Shown here piece after piece: positions 50,304 to 61,545 of a stretch of DNA of 64,000 nucleotides; positions within the stretch are counted from its first letter, which is position 1; the number at the start of each line of letters is the position of its first letter. This DNA comes from Flectonema sp. DT1601. Taxonomy: Eukaryota; Euglenozoa; Diplonemea; Diplonemida; Diplonemidae. Location of the stretch: NCBI GenBank assembly GCA_964019425.1, contig OZ025804.1, positions 868,001 to 932,000 of the forward strand, in the 5' to 3' direction. The translations under genes were made by a program, and so were the position numbers. The notes beneath the pieces are model-generated. The model was not told the DNA's origin and searched no databases. It saw only the letters and a program-made list of their open reading frames with translations.

Positions 50304-53300
50304 ATGCCAACATCAAAGCCATGGACCCCAGCTGCGGGGAAGAAGAAGCTGAACAAGGAAATGGAAAAGGGATTCAACCCAATTGAGATTGAGAAGGAAT
50401 GGTACAACTGGTGGGAGAAGAGTGGATTCTTTAAGCCAAGAAGTGACTTTGAGCCGTGGCCAAAGGAGAGAGTTGAAAAGGAAGGACAGTTTGTTATTTG
50501 CCTTCCTCCACCAAACGTAACAGGAAGTCTTCATATCGGACACGCTCTTACGAATGCCGTGCAGGACTCTCTTACCAGATGGAGGAGAATGAAGGGAGAG
50601 AACGTGTTATGGGTTCCAGGTACCGATCACGCTGGTATCGCCACTCAGGTTATCGTTGAACGTAAGCTCAAGAGAGAAGAGAACAAGTCGCGTCATGACA
50701 TCGGACGTGAAGCTTTCCTTGAGAAGATTTGGGAATGGAAGCGTGAGAAGGCAGGAACTATTCACGACCAATTAAGAAGAACTGCTTCATCCCTTGACTG
50801 GGACCGTGAGTTCTTTACCATGGACGAACCTAGAGCTGCTGCTGTTACTGAAGCATTCACAACTCTTCACGATAAGGGAATTATCTTCAGAGACACAAGA
50901 CTGGTTCATTGGTGTGTAGCATTGCAATCAGCTATTTCTGACCTCGAGGTTGACCACAAAGAGTTCACCTTGGAAGAGGATGAGTCTCATAGAAAGATAA
51001 GTGTTCCAGGTTACGATAAACCAATCCCAGTCGCACTTATCTACAACTTCTACTACGAAGTTGAGGGAACTGGTGAGAAACTTGAGATCGCAACAACACG
51101 TCCTGAAACTATTTTAGGTGACACTGCTGTAGCTGTCCATCCTAAGGATCCAAGATACGTTCATCTTCATAAGAAACGTGTTAAGTGTCCTTTCAGAGAT
51201 GAATTCATTCCAATTGTGACTGATGACATTACTGTTGATATGGCTTTCGGTACTGGTGTTGTGAAGATTACTCCTGCTCATGACCAAAACGATTTTGAGT
51301 GTGGTAAGCGTCACAAACTTCCGGAGCTTATTATGATGGATAAGAACGGTTTAATCTCAATGGAAGGTCCATTCAAAGGACAGAAGAGATTCGACTGTCG
51401 ATTCAACATCATTAAGGCTCTTGAAGAGAAAGGTCTTTATAAAGGAAAAGCTCCTCATGCGATGTCTATCGGATGTTGTCAAAGGTCTGGAGACATTATT
51501 GAGAAATATCTAATGCCTCAATGGTTCATGAAGTGTGACGACATGGCTGCCCGCTCTTTAAAAGAAGAACAAACTGGTAACTTGAAACTAATCCCAAAGA
51601 GATATTCAAACACTTGGCACAAGTGGTTATCTGAGATCCGTCCTTGGTGTATCTCTAGACAACTTTGGTGGGGACATCGTATTCCTGCTTACCAATGTTC
51701 AATGAAGGATGGATGCACTGAAAACACTGTCCCTAGTGACGACGCCCTAAACTGGGTCTCCGGCCGCACAGAAGAAGAAGCCCGTCAGAAGGCCGTGAAG
51801 AAGTACGCGATCAAGCCAGAGAACGAGAAGTTCCTTGAAATGGTTAGAGACGAAGATGTTCTCGACACCTGGTTCAGTTCGGGTTTGTTGCCGCACTCTG
51901 CTCTCGGATGGCCAAATGTAGAGCACCCGGATTTCAAGCAATTCTTCCCAACTACATTACTCGAAACCGGACACGATATTCTCTTCTTCTGGGTCGCAAG
52001 AATGGTAATGACCAGTCTTCAGTTCCTCGACAAACTTCCATTTGAGCACGTGTACCTCCACGCTATGGTTCGTGACAAGATTGGTCGTAAGATGTCGAAG
52101 TCTCTGGGTAACGTTATTGATCCTTTAGACGTCACCAGAGGTATTTCATTAGAAGACCTTCACAAGGCTTTGGTTAATGGAAACCTTCCAGAGAAAGAAG
52201 TTGAGAAGGCAAAGAAGACACAAACTCAAATGTTTCCAAAGGGAATCCCTGAGTGTGGATCTGATGCACTTCGTATGGGACTGTTGTCTCACACTTCAGG
52301 TGGTAAAGATGTTTGTTTGGATGTTAAAGATATCGAAGAGAACAGATTCTTCTGCAACAAGTTGTGGAACGCTGTTCGTTACGCCATGCAGAGTCTTTCA
52401 GAAGGGTACACTGCACCTTCTGATGCCGAGGTTGAGAAGTTGATCGGACAACCACCACTTCTAAACACAGAAGGAGATCCATTCGTTGCCTGGAGCGAGA
52501 ATGCTTTGGTTGACTCCGCCACCAGACAGCTGAGAAGCAGATGCAGCGGATCAAGACCTGTCACATCGAACAAAGAATTCGGTCTTCCATTTGCCTGCCA
52601 CTGGATTATCTCTCGTCTTGACTACGCTATCAATGAGGTCAGTACTCAGTGGCACAACTATGGATTTTCTGAAGTTGTCCACACTCTTAAGAACTTCTTA
52701 GTCAATGAATTCTGCTCTGTCTTTCTTGAGATGACTAAACCAGTCCTGCAGAGTGAGACTCCTCACCCAGATGCTGTTGTATACCAGCACACATTGTATT
52801 TGTGTTTGGAATATGGATTCAGACTTATTCATCCACTTCTACCGTTCGTGTCGGAGGAACTTTGGCAAATGCTTCCTGGAGAGAGATCAGCACCATCGAT
52901 TATGGTTGCTGACTACCCAACACCAATTGGATGGGCTAATGTTGGAATTGATAACAGAATGAAAGATGTACTCGCCATCACTAGAACTGTTCGTCAGGTT
53001 AAGCAAGCCTACCAACTGAAGCCAAGAGAAGCCGACGTCACTAAGAGACCTAAAATCACTCTTGCAGCAAAGAAGGAACACCACGAACTTCTCAACGAGT
53101 TGAAGAACATTATTCAGGGAGTTGAATTCACTGGCGACATCACTGTTGCTGATTATGATACTGCTCTCCCAGAAGGTCACGTACCACAGGTTGCTACAAC
53201 GACTATTAAGCTCTACATTCAGGTAAAGGAACACATTGATGCCAAGAAGGAAGTTGCTCGTTTCGACAAACAAATTGTATGTACTTTTTCTTGTCCTCAC

Positions 53301-53607
53301 CCACCAGATTATTATGTCAGAATCGTTAAAAACAATCTCACCAACAGAACATTTTACAAAAGTCATTGGACTCAACTGAGAAGAAGATGAAGGTTCCAAC
53401 ATACGCGGAAAGAGTACCTGCCAACGTTAGAGAAGCCGACGCTGAAAAGGTGAAGACACTTGCGGTATGTTCTGCTGATAACAATTTCATGTCTCATATC
53501 AAAGGTAACGTGGGTATCGATGAACTGTTGTTAACAAACAAAATAAAAAACAGATCCAAATCAAGGAGACCAAGGCAGCGAGAGATATTATCGCTAGTTG
53601 GCAATGA
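50304..53607 (+). CDS. VARS: Valyl-tRNA synthetase (3 exons)
   Basis: Exons 50304-53276, 53348-53464 and 53554-53607 join in phase to 1,047 residues; introns are 71 and 89 nt with CCAACAG and AAACAG ends. It attaches valine to tRNA-Val. Class I signatures are intact: HIGH at 77-80 in PNVTGSLHIGHAL and KMSKS at 596-600. The editing (CP1) domain lies between them, with TTRPETILGDTAVAVHP and the long middle insertion typical of eukaryotic ValRS (GISLEDLHKAL...). The anticodon-binding domain and C-terminal arm follow, with the conserved VPANVREADAEK near residues 1,015-1,026. The N-terminus lacks the glutathione-transferase-like extension of animal enzymes. As no second gene is seen, one gene may serve both cytosol and mitochondria through an upstream start (preceding entry). 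The start at 50304 is the first in-frame ATG after the acceptor-like site at 50218. Confidence 0.95.
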
Positions 53608-54580
53608 GTCTGACTCACGACAACCTTTGACTTTCTAAAGTGTTAATTGGTAGTTATTATCCCCCGCCCTAGTGTGAACACTGCTGCTTTTTTTGCAGCA
53701 CCTACGTGACGATGATGAGAAAACACAGATGGAGACATTGTTCTGTTTAGGGTTCGAGTATCTGTTTAGTGATTACCTTACCCATATCAATTGTCCCCTG
53801 GCACTTTTATTTTATTTTATTTTGCTTGTAGTATCGAGCACACCATATCATATAATATAAAAAAAAAAAAAAAAAATTTACTTTTGGATTTCCACCAAAA
53901 GTTAAACCTGTCATCCCACAGATACAGTTTGTCGTCTTTCAAGAAATTGTTTTTATATCTAGTGAGAAGGAGCAGAGTGATCTGCCAGAGCTCTATCTCT
54001 TCAGTTATTCGATTGTTCTCAAAGTGAAAGAGGGTAACGATTCCTCTCCATAACAAAACTGGGATTCTGTTCCCAACTTCATTAAGAACTACCTTGCTCT
54101 GCTGCTGCCTCCTTTTTACCGCAACGAACACTCGTAAAATAGTTAAAATTATATAAATATTTAACAGCTGCAAAAGTAAAACTGTTCGTCGCGAATGGGA
54201 ATTGGCGCGTGGAAATCCTCCTCTCACGAGGCAATCACTCCTTCGGAAACGTACAATGAAATGCGGTCGGGTTGCGGGGAAGAGAAAACAAAAAAAAGGA
54301 AAAAGAAAAGTGTTTCTATTCTTCTCATGTTCATTATTTCTAAAATTCCGACATATCAGAAAACTACCTGTTCCTCAACAGTTCATAAGTATGTGATCTG
54401 ATGCAGTCAGGAGGGTGAGATCAAGTCTTATGAATAGTAAAACAATTATTCTACTTTATCAGGCAACATAATATGCAACCATTCGCTCACTCTGATGAGG
54501 AATGAACATCTGCATGTGATGTGAACAACTTTATTGAAATTAGAGTTCGAACAAATTGATTAGAAGAATAGATTAAAGAA
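53608..54580. other. Intergenic region
   Basis: About 970 bp, AT-rich, with an A-run near 53859-53876. Short Lys- or Phe-rich frames are composition artefacts. TCTACTTTATCAG ending at 54463 is an acceptor-like site 117 nt before the phospholipase start. Nothing else recognised. Confidence 0.5.
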
Positions 54581-57559
54581 ATGAGCAGCTACGTTGGAGG
54601 TGTCGCGGCTAGGGCACCACTACTACAAGGGATTGCACCCCGAAGGGGGAAGAACACATTAGGAGGGAATGGGATTGACTCGTCCGATGATGATTTCTTG
54701 GGTCATCCTCCAGGTGGAAGAGGATCACGACTTCCATACGCAGGTGGTAACAATGCAAATCGTAATAAACTTAGATTCTCTAGTGAGATAGCAATGTTAC
54801 AAGGAGCTTGGAATACATCTGGTGGTCAGATAGCACATATCACATCTGCCACGGTCACATTCTCGTACTACGATGGAACAGTTATTCCACCTTCTCAAGT
54901 CCTTCAAAATAATGGTGGGAATGTTTCCCTGATGGGCAGCACACTTATTAAGATTACTAAAGCACAAGCAGTGTGGAGTGATGGCGATATTTGGCAATTT
55001 ATGAACCAAAAAACAGTCAAACCTCCGCGTACCGCACCTGTGGCGCGTGCGTTACCTCTGACTGTTGCAGAACCCAAAGGCGTTTCATTATCAGCTGAGA
55101 ACACAAATAGTTTCTTGGATTCATCAACTGGGAGTACTACAGGTGATGTGAATAACGGAAATAGTTTTGTATTCCCAAATGGTGACGCGGTCGGAGGCAA
55201 CTACACGACGGGGAAATCAGTTTCGATTAAGAGTCCAATTGTTGATAATCACAATCCTGTTTCTCCATCTCACAGTGATGCAAGTGGAAGAGATGACCCT
55301 GTTGTTGCTCCCGTAGCTCACGTGGGAAGTCATATAAAAGGTGAAGACGAAGGGAGGTTGTCAGCTTCCTACTCCAGACATTTTCGAAAAATTAGAACAA
55401 AAGCTCGCGGACCTATTGACTGGTTGCTGTCATCTTTATGTTGTTTCCGTGGTATGCATTTTGTCGAAGGAGGTTCAACTGAGGTCAACACAAAATTGTA
55501 TTGTAAGAAGCTCAGAACTATTTTGTTTGCTTCCAATGTCGTGGAACTTACTCAGAATGACTTTGGTCATTTAGCAGGAGTTCTTTGTGAAGCCCTTCAC
55601 AGATATGCTGATGAACTTTCATTAAAAGAGAGATGGAATTTAATTAGTGAGGCAGCAGTCGATTTTCCTGACGGCGACCTAACCGCTGAAGTAACGAACC
55701 GCTGTGCGAAGGGACACAAAGTTCACCTTCCGTACAGTCTTCATCATTTAGTTAATGTTGTGCATATCTGGTGGAAATGTGATAAGGACCACTCGGGTAC
55801 TTTAAGTGTTTCAGAAGCCGTTGATATGATGAATTTACTGAACGTCAGAATGAAGAGTTCAGCGATTAAGAAATTAATTAACAACAATGCAAAGATCGGT
55901 GCAGACGGTAAAAAGGAAGTTGGATTTCGCGAATTTCAATCTTTCTTCGCGGAGCTTCCACCAAGACTCGAGATGACTTCAGAGTTTAACAATGCGATAT
56001 CTCATGTTGGTGATGGTGACTTTGTTGGATCTCTGTGGAAGTTTCTTACTAACAGACAAAATGAAAAAATTTCAATGGCAGAGGCTAAGAGATTGGCGAT
56101 TAATTGGGCAACGGTAAGGAGTGAGGAAGATACTGTGAATCCTTCATGGACGCCAGTTGAGTTTACTCGTTACTTAATTAGTGTTCAAAACTCATGGTGG
56201 GATAGCGATCGCTGTAAAGTATATCATGATATGGATCAACCGTTGTCTCATTATATTATTTCATCTTCTCACAACACTTATCTAACTGGAAATCAACTAT
56301 CCAGCGACAGCAGTGAACATCAATACACTTATGCGTTGATGCGTGGATGTAAATGCTTAGAAATTGATTGTTGGGACGGACCTGACGGAGAACCACTCGT
56401 TTATCACGGGCACACTGCTACTTCAAAAATTAAGTTTAAAGATGTAATAGCGGCCATTAATGAACATGCTTTTATTTGTACAGATTATCCTGTTATTCTT
56501 AGTCTGGAAGTGCATACTTCAGAACAACAGCAGACAAGAATGGCTCACATCATGAAGGAAATATTTAAAGAAAAATTGCATCCGTGTGTTGCAAACACTA
56601 ACCTGTCGATAGATGATGCCAGCTTTACCCCAAATGGTCTCAGGGGGAAGATACTAATAAAAGGTCCGATGGACGTGTCTTCTCTTGAAGAGCGAGACAG
56701 TTCGGACGAAACTCCTCAGAAGGCTAAGAAAGGAACGAAAATTTCAACAGCACTCAGCTCAGTCGTTTTCTTGAAAAACACAAAATTACGACCGGCGGGG
56801 ATGACTGAGCATTTTGCACCTCAAGGAAAACCATGGGAGGTAACTAGCATCGTGGAAACAAAAGCTTTGAGGAAAGCTCATTCTAAAGACTTAGCTGAAT
56901 ACTGTGAGATGAATAAGTACGTCTTCACTAGAATTTACCCAAAAGGATCCAACGTACGATCAGAAAATTTTGTAGCGTCACCTATGTGGGCATGTGGAAG
57001 TCAGCTGGTTGCTCTTAATTTTCAAACACCAGATTTTCCCGTTCGGCTTAATCAATGTGTCTTTAAAAATAATGGAGGCTGTGGATACCTTTTGAAGCCA
57101 AGACGACTTCGAAAACCTGGAGTGGATCCAATTGAGAGCGGGCTACCAAGACACAGATTAATATTAAAAGTTATATCTGGAGGTAACTTACCAAAACCAG
57201 ATCTAGCGAGTAAGGGAGAAGTAATCGATCCTTTTGTTGTCGTCTTTATCACTGGAAGCGTCAGAGATCAACGCAACTCTCGTCAGTTTAAAACAAAATA
57301 TATCGACGACAACGGCTTCAATCCTGTTTGGAATGAAACATTCTATTTCTCAATAGAAGATATCGACTTAGCAGTTCTTACTATTCGAGTGATGGATAAA
57401 GATCCGTCTTTTACGACGGATGATTTCATAGCTGAAGCAAGCTGTCCTTTAAATTGCATTCGAAAGGGTATTCGATCCATCCCTTTGTACTCTGCTCATC
57501 ACGACGCTGTTAATGAGGCATTCGTTCTTTGTGATATTAATCTGTTCGAGGAACGATAA
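54581..57559 (+). CDS. Phosphoinositide-specific phospholipase C, delta-like
   Basis: A 992-residue single-exon enzyme. In order: a Gly-rich N-terminus; a small beta domain of about 70 residues (about 72-140: LQGAWNTSGGQ ... VWSDGDIWQF) not part of canonical PLCs; a linker; a possible PH-like region (about 275-330); EF-hands (about 395-470, with CDKDHSGTLS as the clearest loop); the catalytic X domain (about 550-695) with His564 in SSSHNTYLTGNQL and His609 in YHGHT; the Y domain (about 720-843); and a C2 domain (about 857-975). Both catalytic histidines are present. It should hydrolyse PIP2 to inositol trisphosphate and diacylglycerol in a calcium-dependent way. The lack of SH2/SH3 or Ras-associating domains fits the delta class, the ancestral eukaryotic type. 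Confidence 0.93.
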   Translation: MSSYVGGVAARAPLLQGIAPRRGKNTLGGNGIDSSDDDFLGHPPGGRGSRLPYAGGNNANRNKLRFSSEIAMLQGAWNTSGGQIAHITSATVTFSYYDGTVIPPSQVLQNNGGNVSLMGSTLIKITKAQAVWSDGDIWQFMNQKTVKPPRTAPVARALPLTVAEPKGVSLSAENTNSFLDSSTGSTTGDVNNGNSFVFPNGDAVGGNYTTGKSVSIKSPIVDNHNPVSPSHSDASGRDDPVVAPVAHVGSHIKGEDEGRLSASYSRHFRKIRTKARGPIDWLLSSLCCFRGMHFVEGGSTEVNTKLYCKKLRTILFASNVVELTQNDFGHLAGVLCEALHRYADELSLKERWNLISEAAVDFPDGDLTAEVTNRCAKGHKVHLPYSLHHLVNVVHIWWKCDKDHSGTLSVSEAVDMMNLLNVRMKSSAIKKLINNNAKIGADGKKEVGFREFQSFFAELPPRLEMTSEFNNAISHVGDGDFVGSLWKFLTNRQNEKISMAEAKRLAINWATVRSEEDTVNPSWTPVEFTRYLISVQNSWWDSDRCKVYHDMDQPLSHYIISSSHNTYLTGNQLSSDSSEHQYTYALMRGCKCLEIDCWDGPDGEPLVYHGHTATSKIKFKDVIAAINEHAFICTDYPVILSLEVHTSEQQQTRMAHIMKEIFKEKLHPCVANTNLSIDDASFTPNGLRGKILIKGPMDVSSLEERDSSDETPQKAKKGTKISTALSSVVFLKNTKLRPAGMTEHFAPQGKPWEVTSIVETKALRKAHSKDLAEYCEMNKYVFTRIYPKGSNVRSENFVASPMWACGSQLVALNFQTPDFPVRLNQCVFKNNGGCGYLLKPRRLRKPGVDPIESGLPRHRLILKVISGGNLPKPDLASKGEVIDPFVVVFITGSVRDQRNSRQFKTKYIDDNGFNPVWNETFYFSIEDIDLAVLTIRVMDKDPSFTTDDFIAEASCPLNCIRKGIRSIPLYSAHHDAVNEAFVLCDINLFEER

Positions 57560-59227
57560 AGTTAGTGATCAACATGTGTTGGGTTGAGATTGTTATTTAT
57601 TTAGTTAGTTAGCAAGTCCATCAGACCACCGAGTATCGGTTAGGTAGACACTTAAAGAGTACCGGGTAGCTCTTTTGAGTGCCCCTGTATAAACTGAGGT
57701 AGAAGGAAGAACCTATTTTATGAATAAATTCGGCGGTTGGTATGAAAAAAATTCGAAGAAAAACAAAAGCTCTCGTAAGTCTTCTCTGTCGGTGGATCGG
57801 CGCAACCATATTTTAATTACAGCTATCAAATAAAACAGCGCTACTTGCGAATATTCCCCAGCTGTTGGAGCGCCTGTTCGCTTCGATTTATCTCATTTTT
57901 TCATATTTTTGTTGTTTTTTTTTCCCACTTTACTTTTTTGTAGTAGTATTGTTGTGATTTTCCGAAGTTTGTGAGCTTTAGGATGAAAAAGGCTTGCGTG
58001 TTTGTCAACTTAACAAGAAGACAATTAATGTACAGGTACTGCACACCAACAGAACTATCTGCGTTAGACAGCTGATAATGTACAACACCCGTACTCTTCC
58101 GATGATGTGGAGGGATCCGTCTGTTGGGAGTCGTACCTGATTAGTTATATTCTTATTCGGTTGGCTGGAATGATATTCATTCTTGTTTTTTTTTTTTTTT
58201 TTTTTTTGTTCAGTCTTTTTCGATCTTTCCTGTTATATTTCGGTTTCTTGCCACCAGGTGGTATTTTTGGGCCAAAAAACCCTTTTTTTTGTTTCCCCCT
58301 TTTTTTTTTTTCTTCGTCTTTTTTTGTTTTTCGTTCTTGTTCTTTTGCGAACAGGAAAATACAAAGTTACGTAAAAATATGGGATTGGTGTGTTTTGCGA
58401 ATCGAATCGCGTTGAACCTCTCAGCCTTGTTGAGTGTTACCTAATTCAAGTTGCAATGAATCTGGACTTGGTATCTGTCTTCTCATCACACAAGTCCATG
58501 AGATGAAATACTTTCTGAGGAGGACATTATTAAAAAGAGTCCATCTCAAACCTAATTAGTGATTCAAGTGATCGGTTGGAGCGCTCACTATTATAAAAAC
58601 CCAGCAGGGGTTCGATTACTTTACAATCCAGTTGATGGATTGAGTTTTCTGTTACTCTCTTTTTGTGAATTACTTGGTGGAAACATAAAAATAATGTTCG
58701 AATTTTACTATCAGACTATTCATTCACTTTGGTTCTCAGAAATTATTAAATTATAGAACTGCGTGCTCATTTACTTACGCACCTGAAAACTCTTTTGTGG
58801 ATGACTAAAAGAACTTATTCCAAAATGGGAATCAGTCGTCTCTTACTAGACACAACTTAGAATGCATTGCTGGTTTTACTGCGAGCCTTTCAGATATATT
58901 ACGTAGTGAATCGAAAGAAGAAATGAAAACTGTTCGGAATTTTTGCCATCCTCATTAATACGTTCTGTTATTACAAAATAAATATTCGATTGCGGAGAGA
59001 ACGATAATACGAACAAACCTTTTCCGTTATGTACGTCTTCAAAAAATATCTTACCGCGCATTCTGTTGTTGCCGTCTAAATTATTAATACTTGCGACAGA
59101 GAAAAGTAATTCATATTAACAGCGAAGACACTTTGCAAGATGCTTCTTTGGAATTACACGTGATCTTCGTCTTATCCCCGAGTGAACTTATCACAATTAG
59201 TTACAGCATCAAATAACAACAAACAAT
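57560..59227. other. Intergenic region, 1.7 kb
   Basis: AT-rich with T-runs near 58187-58207 and 58283-58322. Phe-rich frames here are artefacts of poly-T. No domain, tRNA or repeat recognised. An acceptor-like CTTATCACAATTAG ends at 59200, 27 nt before the TMEM18 start. Confidence 0.5.
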
Positions 59228-59812
59228 ATGGAAGACGCAATGTCTGATATGCAGCAATGGCTTGATGATGTATTTGGAAGTCTGGCAGAAGGTCACGAGG
59301 AAGTAATGGGAGAGCTTGGAATTGCTTGGAAGAATAGTACACTTGGAGGGTATGAAGTAAGTTGGGAGGGACTTCAAAATGCGACCAGCGAAGCCACAAC
59401 GCAGGCATATGACGAGGCGCACAAGTTTTTCCTGGCAGTTGATTGGAGCGAGCCATGGATTCAAGCGATGTTGAGTTTCCACTTTCTTATTTGGTCAGTT
59501 TGGGTTGTTTCAACTATGAGAGGATGTAGTAGTGAATTTAAGATTATTTTATTTGTCATATGTGCTGCTCTCTGCGGATCTGCTTCTCTTCTCAACTCCC
59601 TCGGCGCAGAACACTGGGAAAAGTTTTCATCCGAAAACTACTTTGATGAACACGGGGTCTTCCTCGCCATCACTTGGTGTACACCACTAGTCGTATTGTT
59701 GTTGTTTCTGTTGTTGCAAATGTTGTTTGACGTCGCCAAGCTGATGGTTAACATTAAGGTCCAGCAGCTAAAGAGAAAAAGAGGAAAAGAACAGAAGAAG
59801 AAGAAAAACTGA
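59228..59812 (+). CDS. TMEM18: TMEM18-family membrane protein
   Basis: A 194-residue single-exon protein. VDWSEPWIQAMLSFH (about 71-85) and ENYFDEHGVFLAITWCTPLV (about 137-156) are the hallmark motifs of TMEM18. Three membrane segments are predicted by eye at about 79-97, 103-125 and 143-168, followed by a strongly basic tail (KRKRGKEQKKKKN) as in the animal protein, where it directs the protein to the nuclear envelope and contacts DNA/pore proteins. Animal TMEM18 is about 140 residues; this one has about 70 additional N-terminal residues, acidic and helical, with no signal peptide. Start at 59228 is the first ATG after an acceptor-like AG. Cellular role in protists is unknown. Confidence 0.9.
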   Translation: MEDAMSDMQQWLDDVFGSLAEGHEEVMGELGIAWKNSTLGGYEVSWEGLQNATSEATTQAYDEAHKFFLAVDWSEPWIQAMLSFHFLIWSVWVVSTMRGCSSEFKIILFVICAALCGSASLLNSLGAEHWEKFSSENYFDEHGVFLAITWCTPLVVLLLFLLLQMLFDVAKLMVNIKVQQLKRKRGKEQKKKKN

Positions 59813-61545
59813 ACAGCCTTTTGATTTTGCGGACTTCTCACTCTGTCTTGTCGGAATATTTATTAAGTCACGAAGTGGTACTTAAAAGAGAAAATCCCCT
59901 GTTTAGTTTTCTGCGTGGAAATGGGAGTACCAAAAGTAAACAAGAGAGGAAAGGCTGCATAAGCGATTCTATTTTTATCTTGTAAGCTCAAACTGGAAAT
60001 GGAAGGCTCCTCCGAAGTGTTGTTGTTGTGCCAGTCCATCGCATACACCAGATCGAGAGATGATTTTGATCGAATCATTTGAACTCTTTTTTATTTTTCA
60101 AGCGGAAAGATGATAGAGAGCATTGCACAAAAAAAAAAAAAAAAAAAAAGGGCTATGAGATTCAGATGAGAAGTATTTGCAAGTTTTCACATGAAAAACT
60201 CTTTCGGTTTACTTCCTAGCTGTGAAGGTTATGATTGTTATGTTGATTGAAACTTCAAACCGAGGCAGCATTCTTATTTCTCTTTGTCAGCGAAAAAAGG
60301 TAATCCTTACAACATATTAATATTTGAGAGAGAGAGAACGCTATTAAGCTTTGTTTGTTGTTTATTGAATTGGTAGTTAAATTCTACAACAGAAATTCAA
60401 AATATGGCAATGAAATTATTGAAAGGTTGCTTTCAGATAAAAAGTGATATAATTCTATTAAATTATTTTATTTCAAAGGGTCCTGTTCATGAAAACAATG
60501 GTCGGTGGTGGTGTTTTAAAGATTTAGGAATTCAGATGAGACGCCTGCGGGAGCTAGCTCCATCCCATACAGCTTGTACGCACAAAGGGGCCTGTTCTGG
60601 CGCCTTCCCAAATTCACTCCTTTGATAACTGCAATTGAATGCCTTTAAGTTTTTGAAATGTTCCTACTTGGCACTTTTTTTTATAAAGAATTTTGCTAAG
60701 AAATGTTCATTTTTATTTTTAGGAAAATTCTCCGTTGCCTGTAACCTTAACTTTTTTTTCTCTGTTGCCTGCACCCAAAAAGTTTTTTCGCTGTTGCGAA
60801 CAACTCTCTTTTTTTTTTTTTTCGCTGTTGGGTACCAGCACTTTTTTTTTTTCTCCGTCAGCCTTCACATTAGCAAGCAACCAGTCCTGAGTACTTAAGA
60901 ACCCGACCATTACGTGCATTAGTCACAGTCACACTTAGTATAGCGTTAGTACAGGGGACACGGATCTGCTATGCGGGGCAACTTTTTCATATGTGCAGAC
61001 ACATAGTCAGCTACACTTGGAGATTTTCTTAGTCTCTTTAAGCTACTATGTTTCCGGCATCTTAGAGATTGAGAATAAGAGTTGAGAGTTCGTAGTAAAA
61101 GAGTAAAAGCCTAGAGAGAAAAACGTTTGTGGTTAGGAACCTGAACGTTTTACTGAACGAAGCACCGTAGGCAACCAGTTTCCTTCGAGAACCCGCAGGT
61201 GGTGCAGGGCTAAACCGAGATGAGGAAGATAACACCCGCACACGGATGTTGAGATAACGTTTGTATGATGTTCACCTGACTTGACGAGATTAGCAAAGAC
61301 AAGTACTCACGGATAGGTTGGGTTGTTCGTCAGGTCCCGATAGTGTTCTCAGCCTCTGAAAGTTTTACTGAGTGCATGCAAAGAACGGTATGTGTGCAGG
61401 GCTGGGTCACCTTACAGAGAACTGCTGTCCTCTTGCACATCATTCCAACCGAATTTCAAAGTCAAGACACCTGCGAGTTACAGGCAGCCATCGGGATAGA
61501 AATGAATAAAGCAAGAACATTGTACAAAGTGAATTGTACCATTGG
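59813..61545. other. Intergenic region, 1.7 kb
   Basis: No convincing gene on either strand. Holds an A-run (about 60129-60150), the degenerate period-30 repeat described next, and a moderately GC-balanced stretch from about 60920 to 61545 that may be the flank or terminal region of the GC-rich block to its right. Short frames (for example 60404-60625, 61343-61549) show no domain. Confidence 0.5.
60723..60860. repeat. Degenerate tandem repeat, period about 30 bp
   Basis: Four to five imperfect units, each a CTGTTGC-like core, about 10-14 variable bases, then a run of T (cores near 60730, 60761, 60791, 60825). No function inferred; it resembles slippage-expanded low-complexity DNA. Confidence 0.6.

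Noticed and set aside
58107-58415. Phenylalanine-rich open frames upstream of TMEM18
   Set aside because: Composition artefact of T-runs.
60404-60625. Short open frame after TMEM18
   Set aside because: No domain, no supporting splice or conserved features; about 73 codons is within chance expectation.
60723-60860. CRISPR-like spaced repeat
   Set aside because: Units are degenerate, differ in length and sit in a eukaryotic genome; no conserved repeat or unique spacers.
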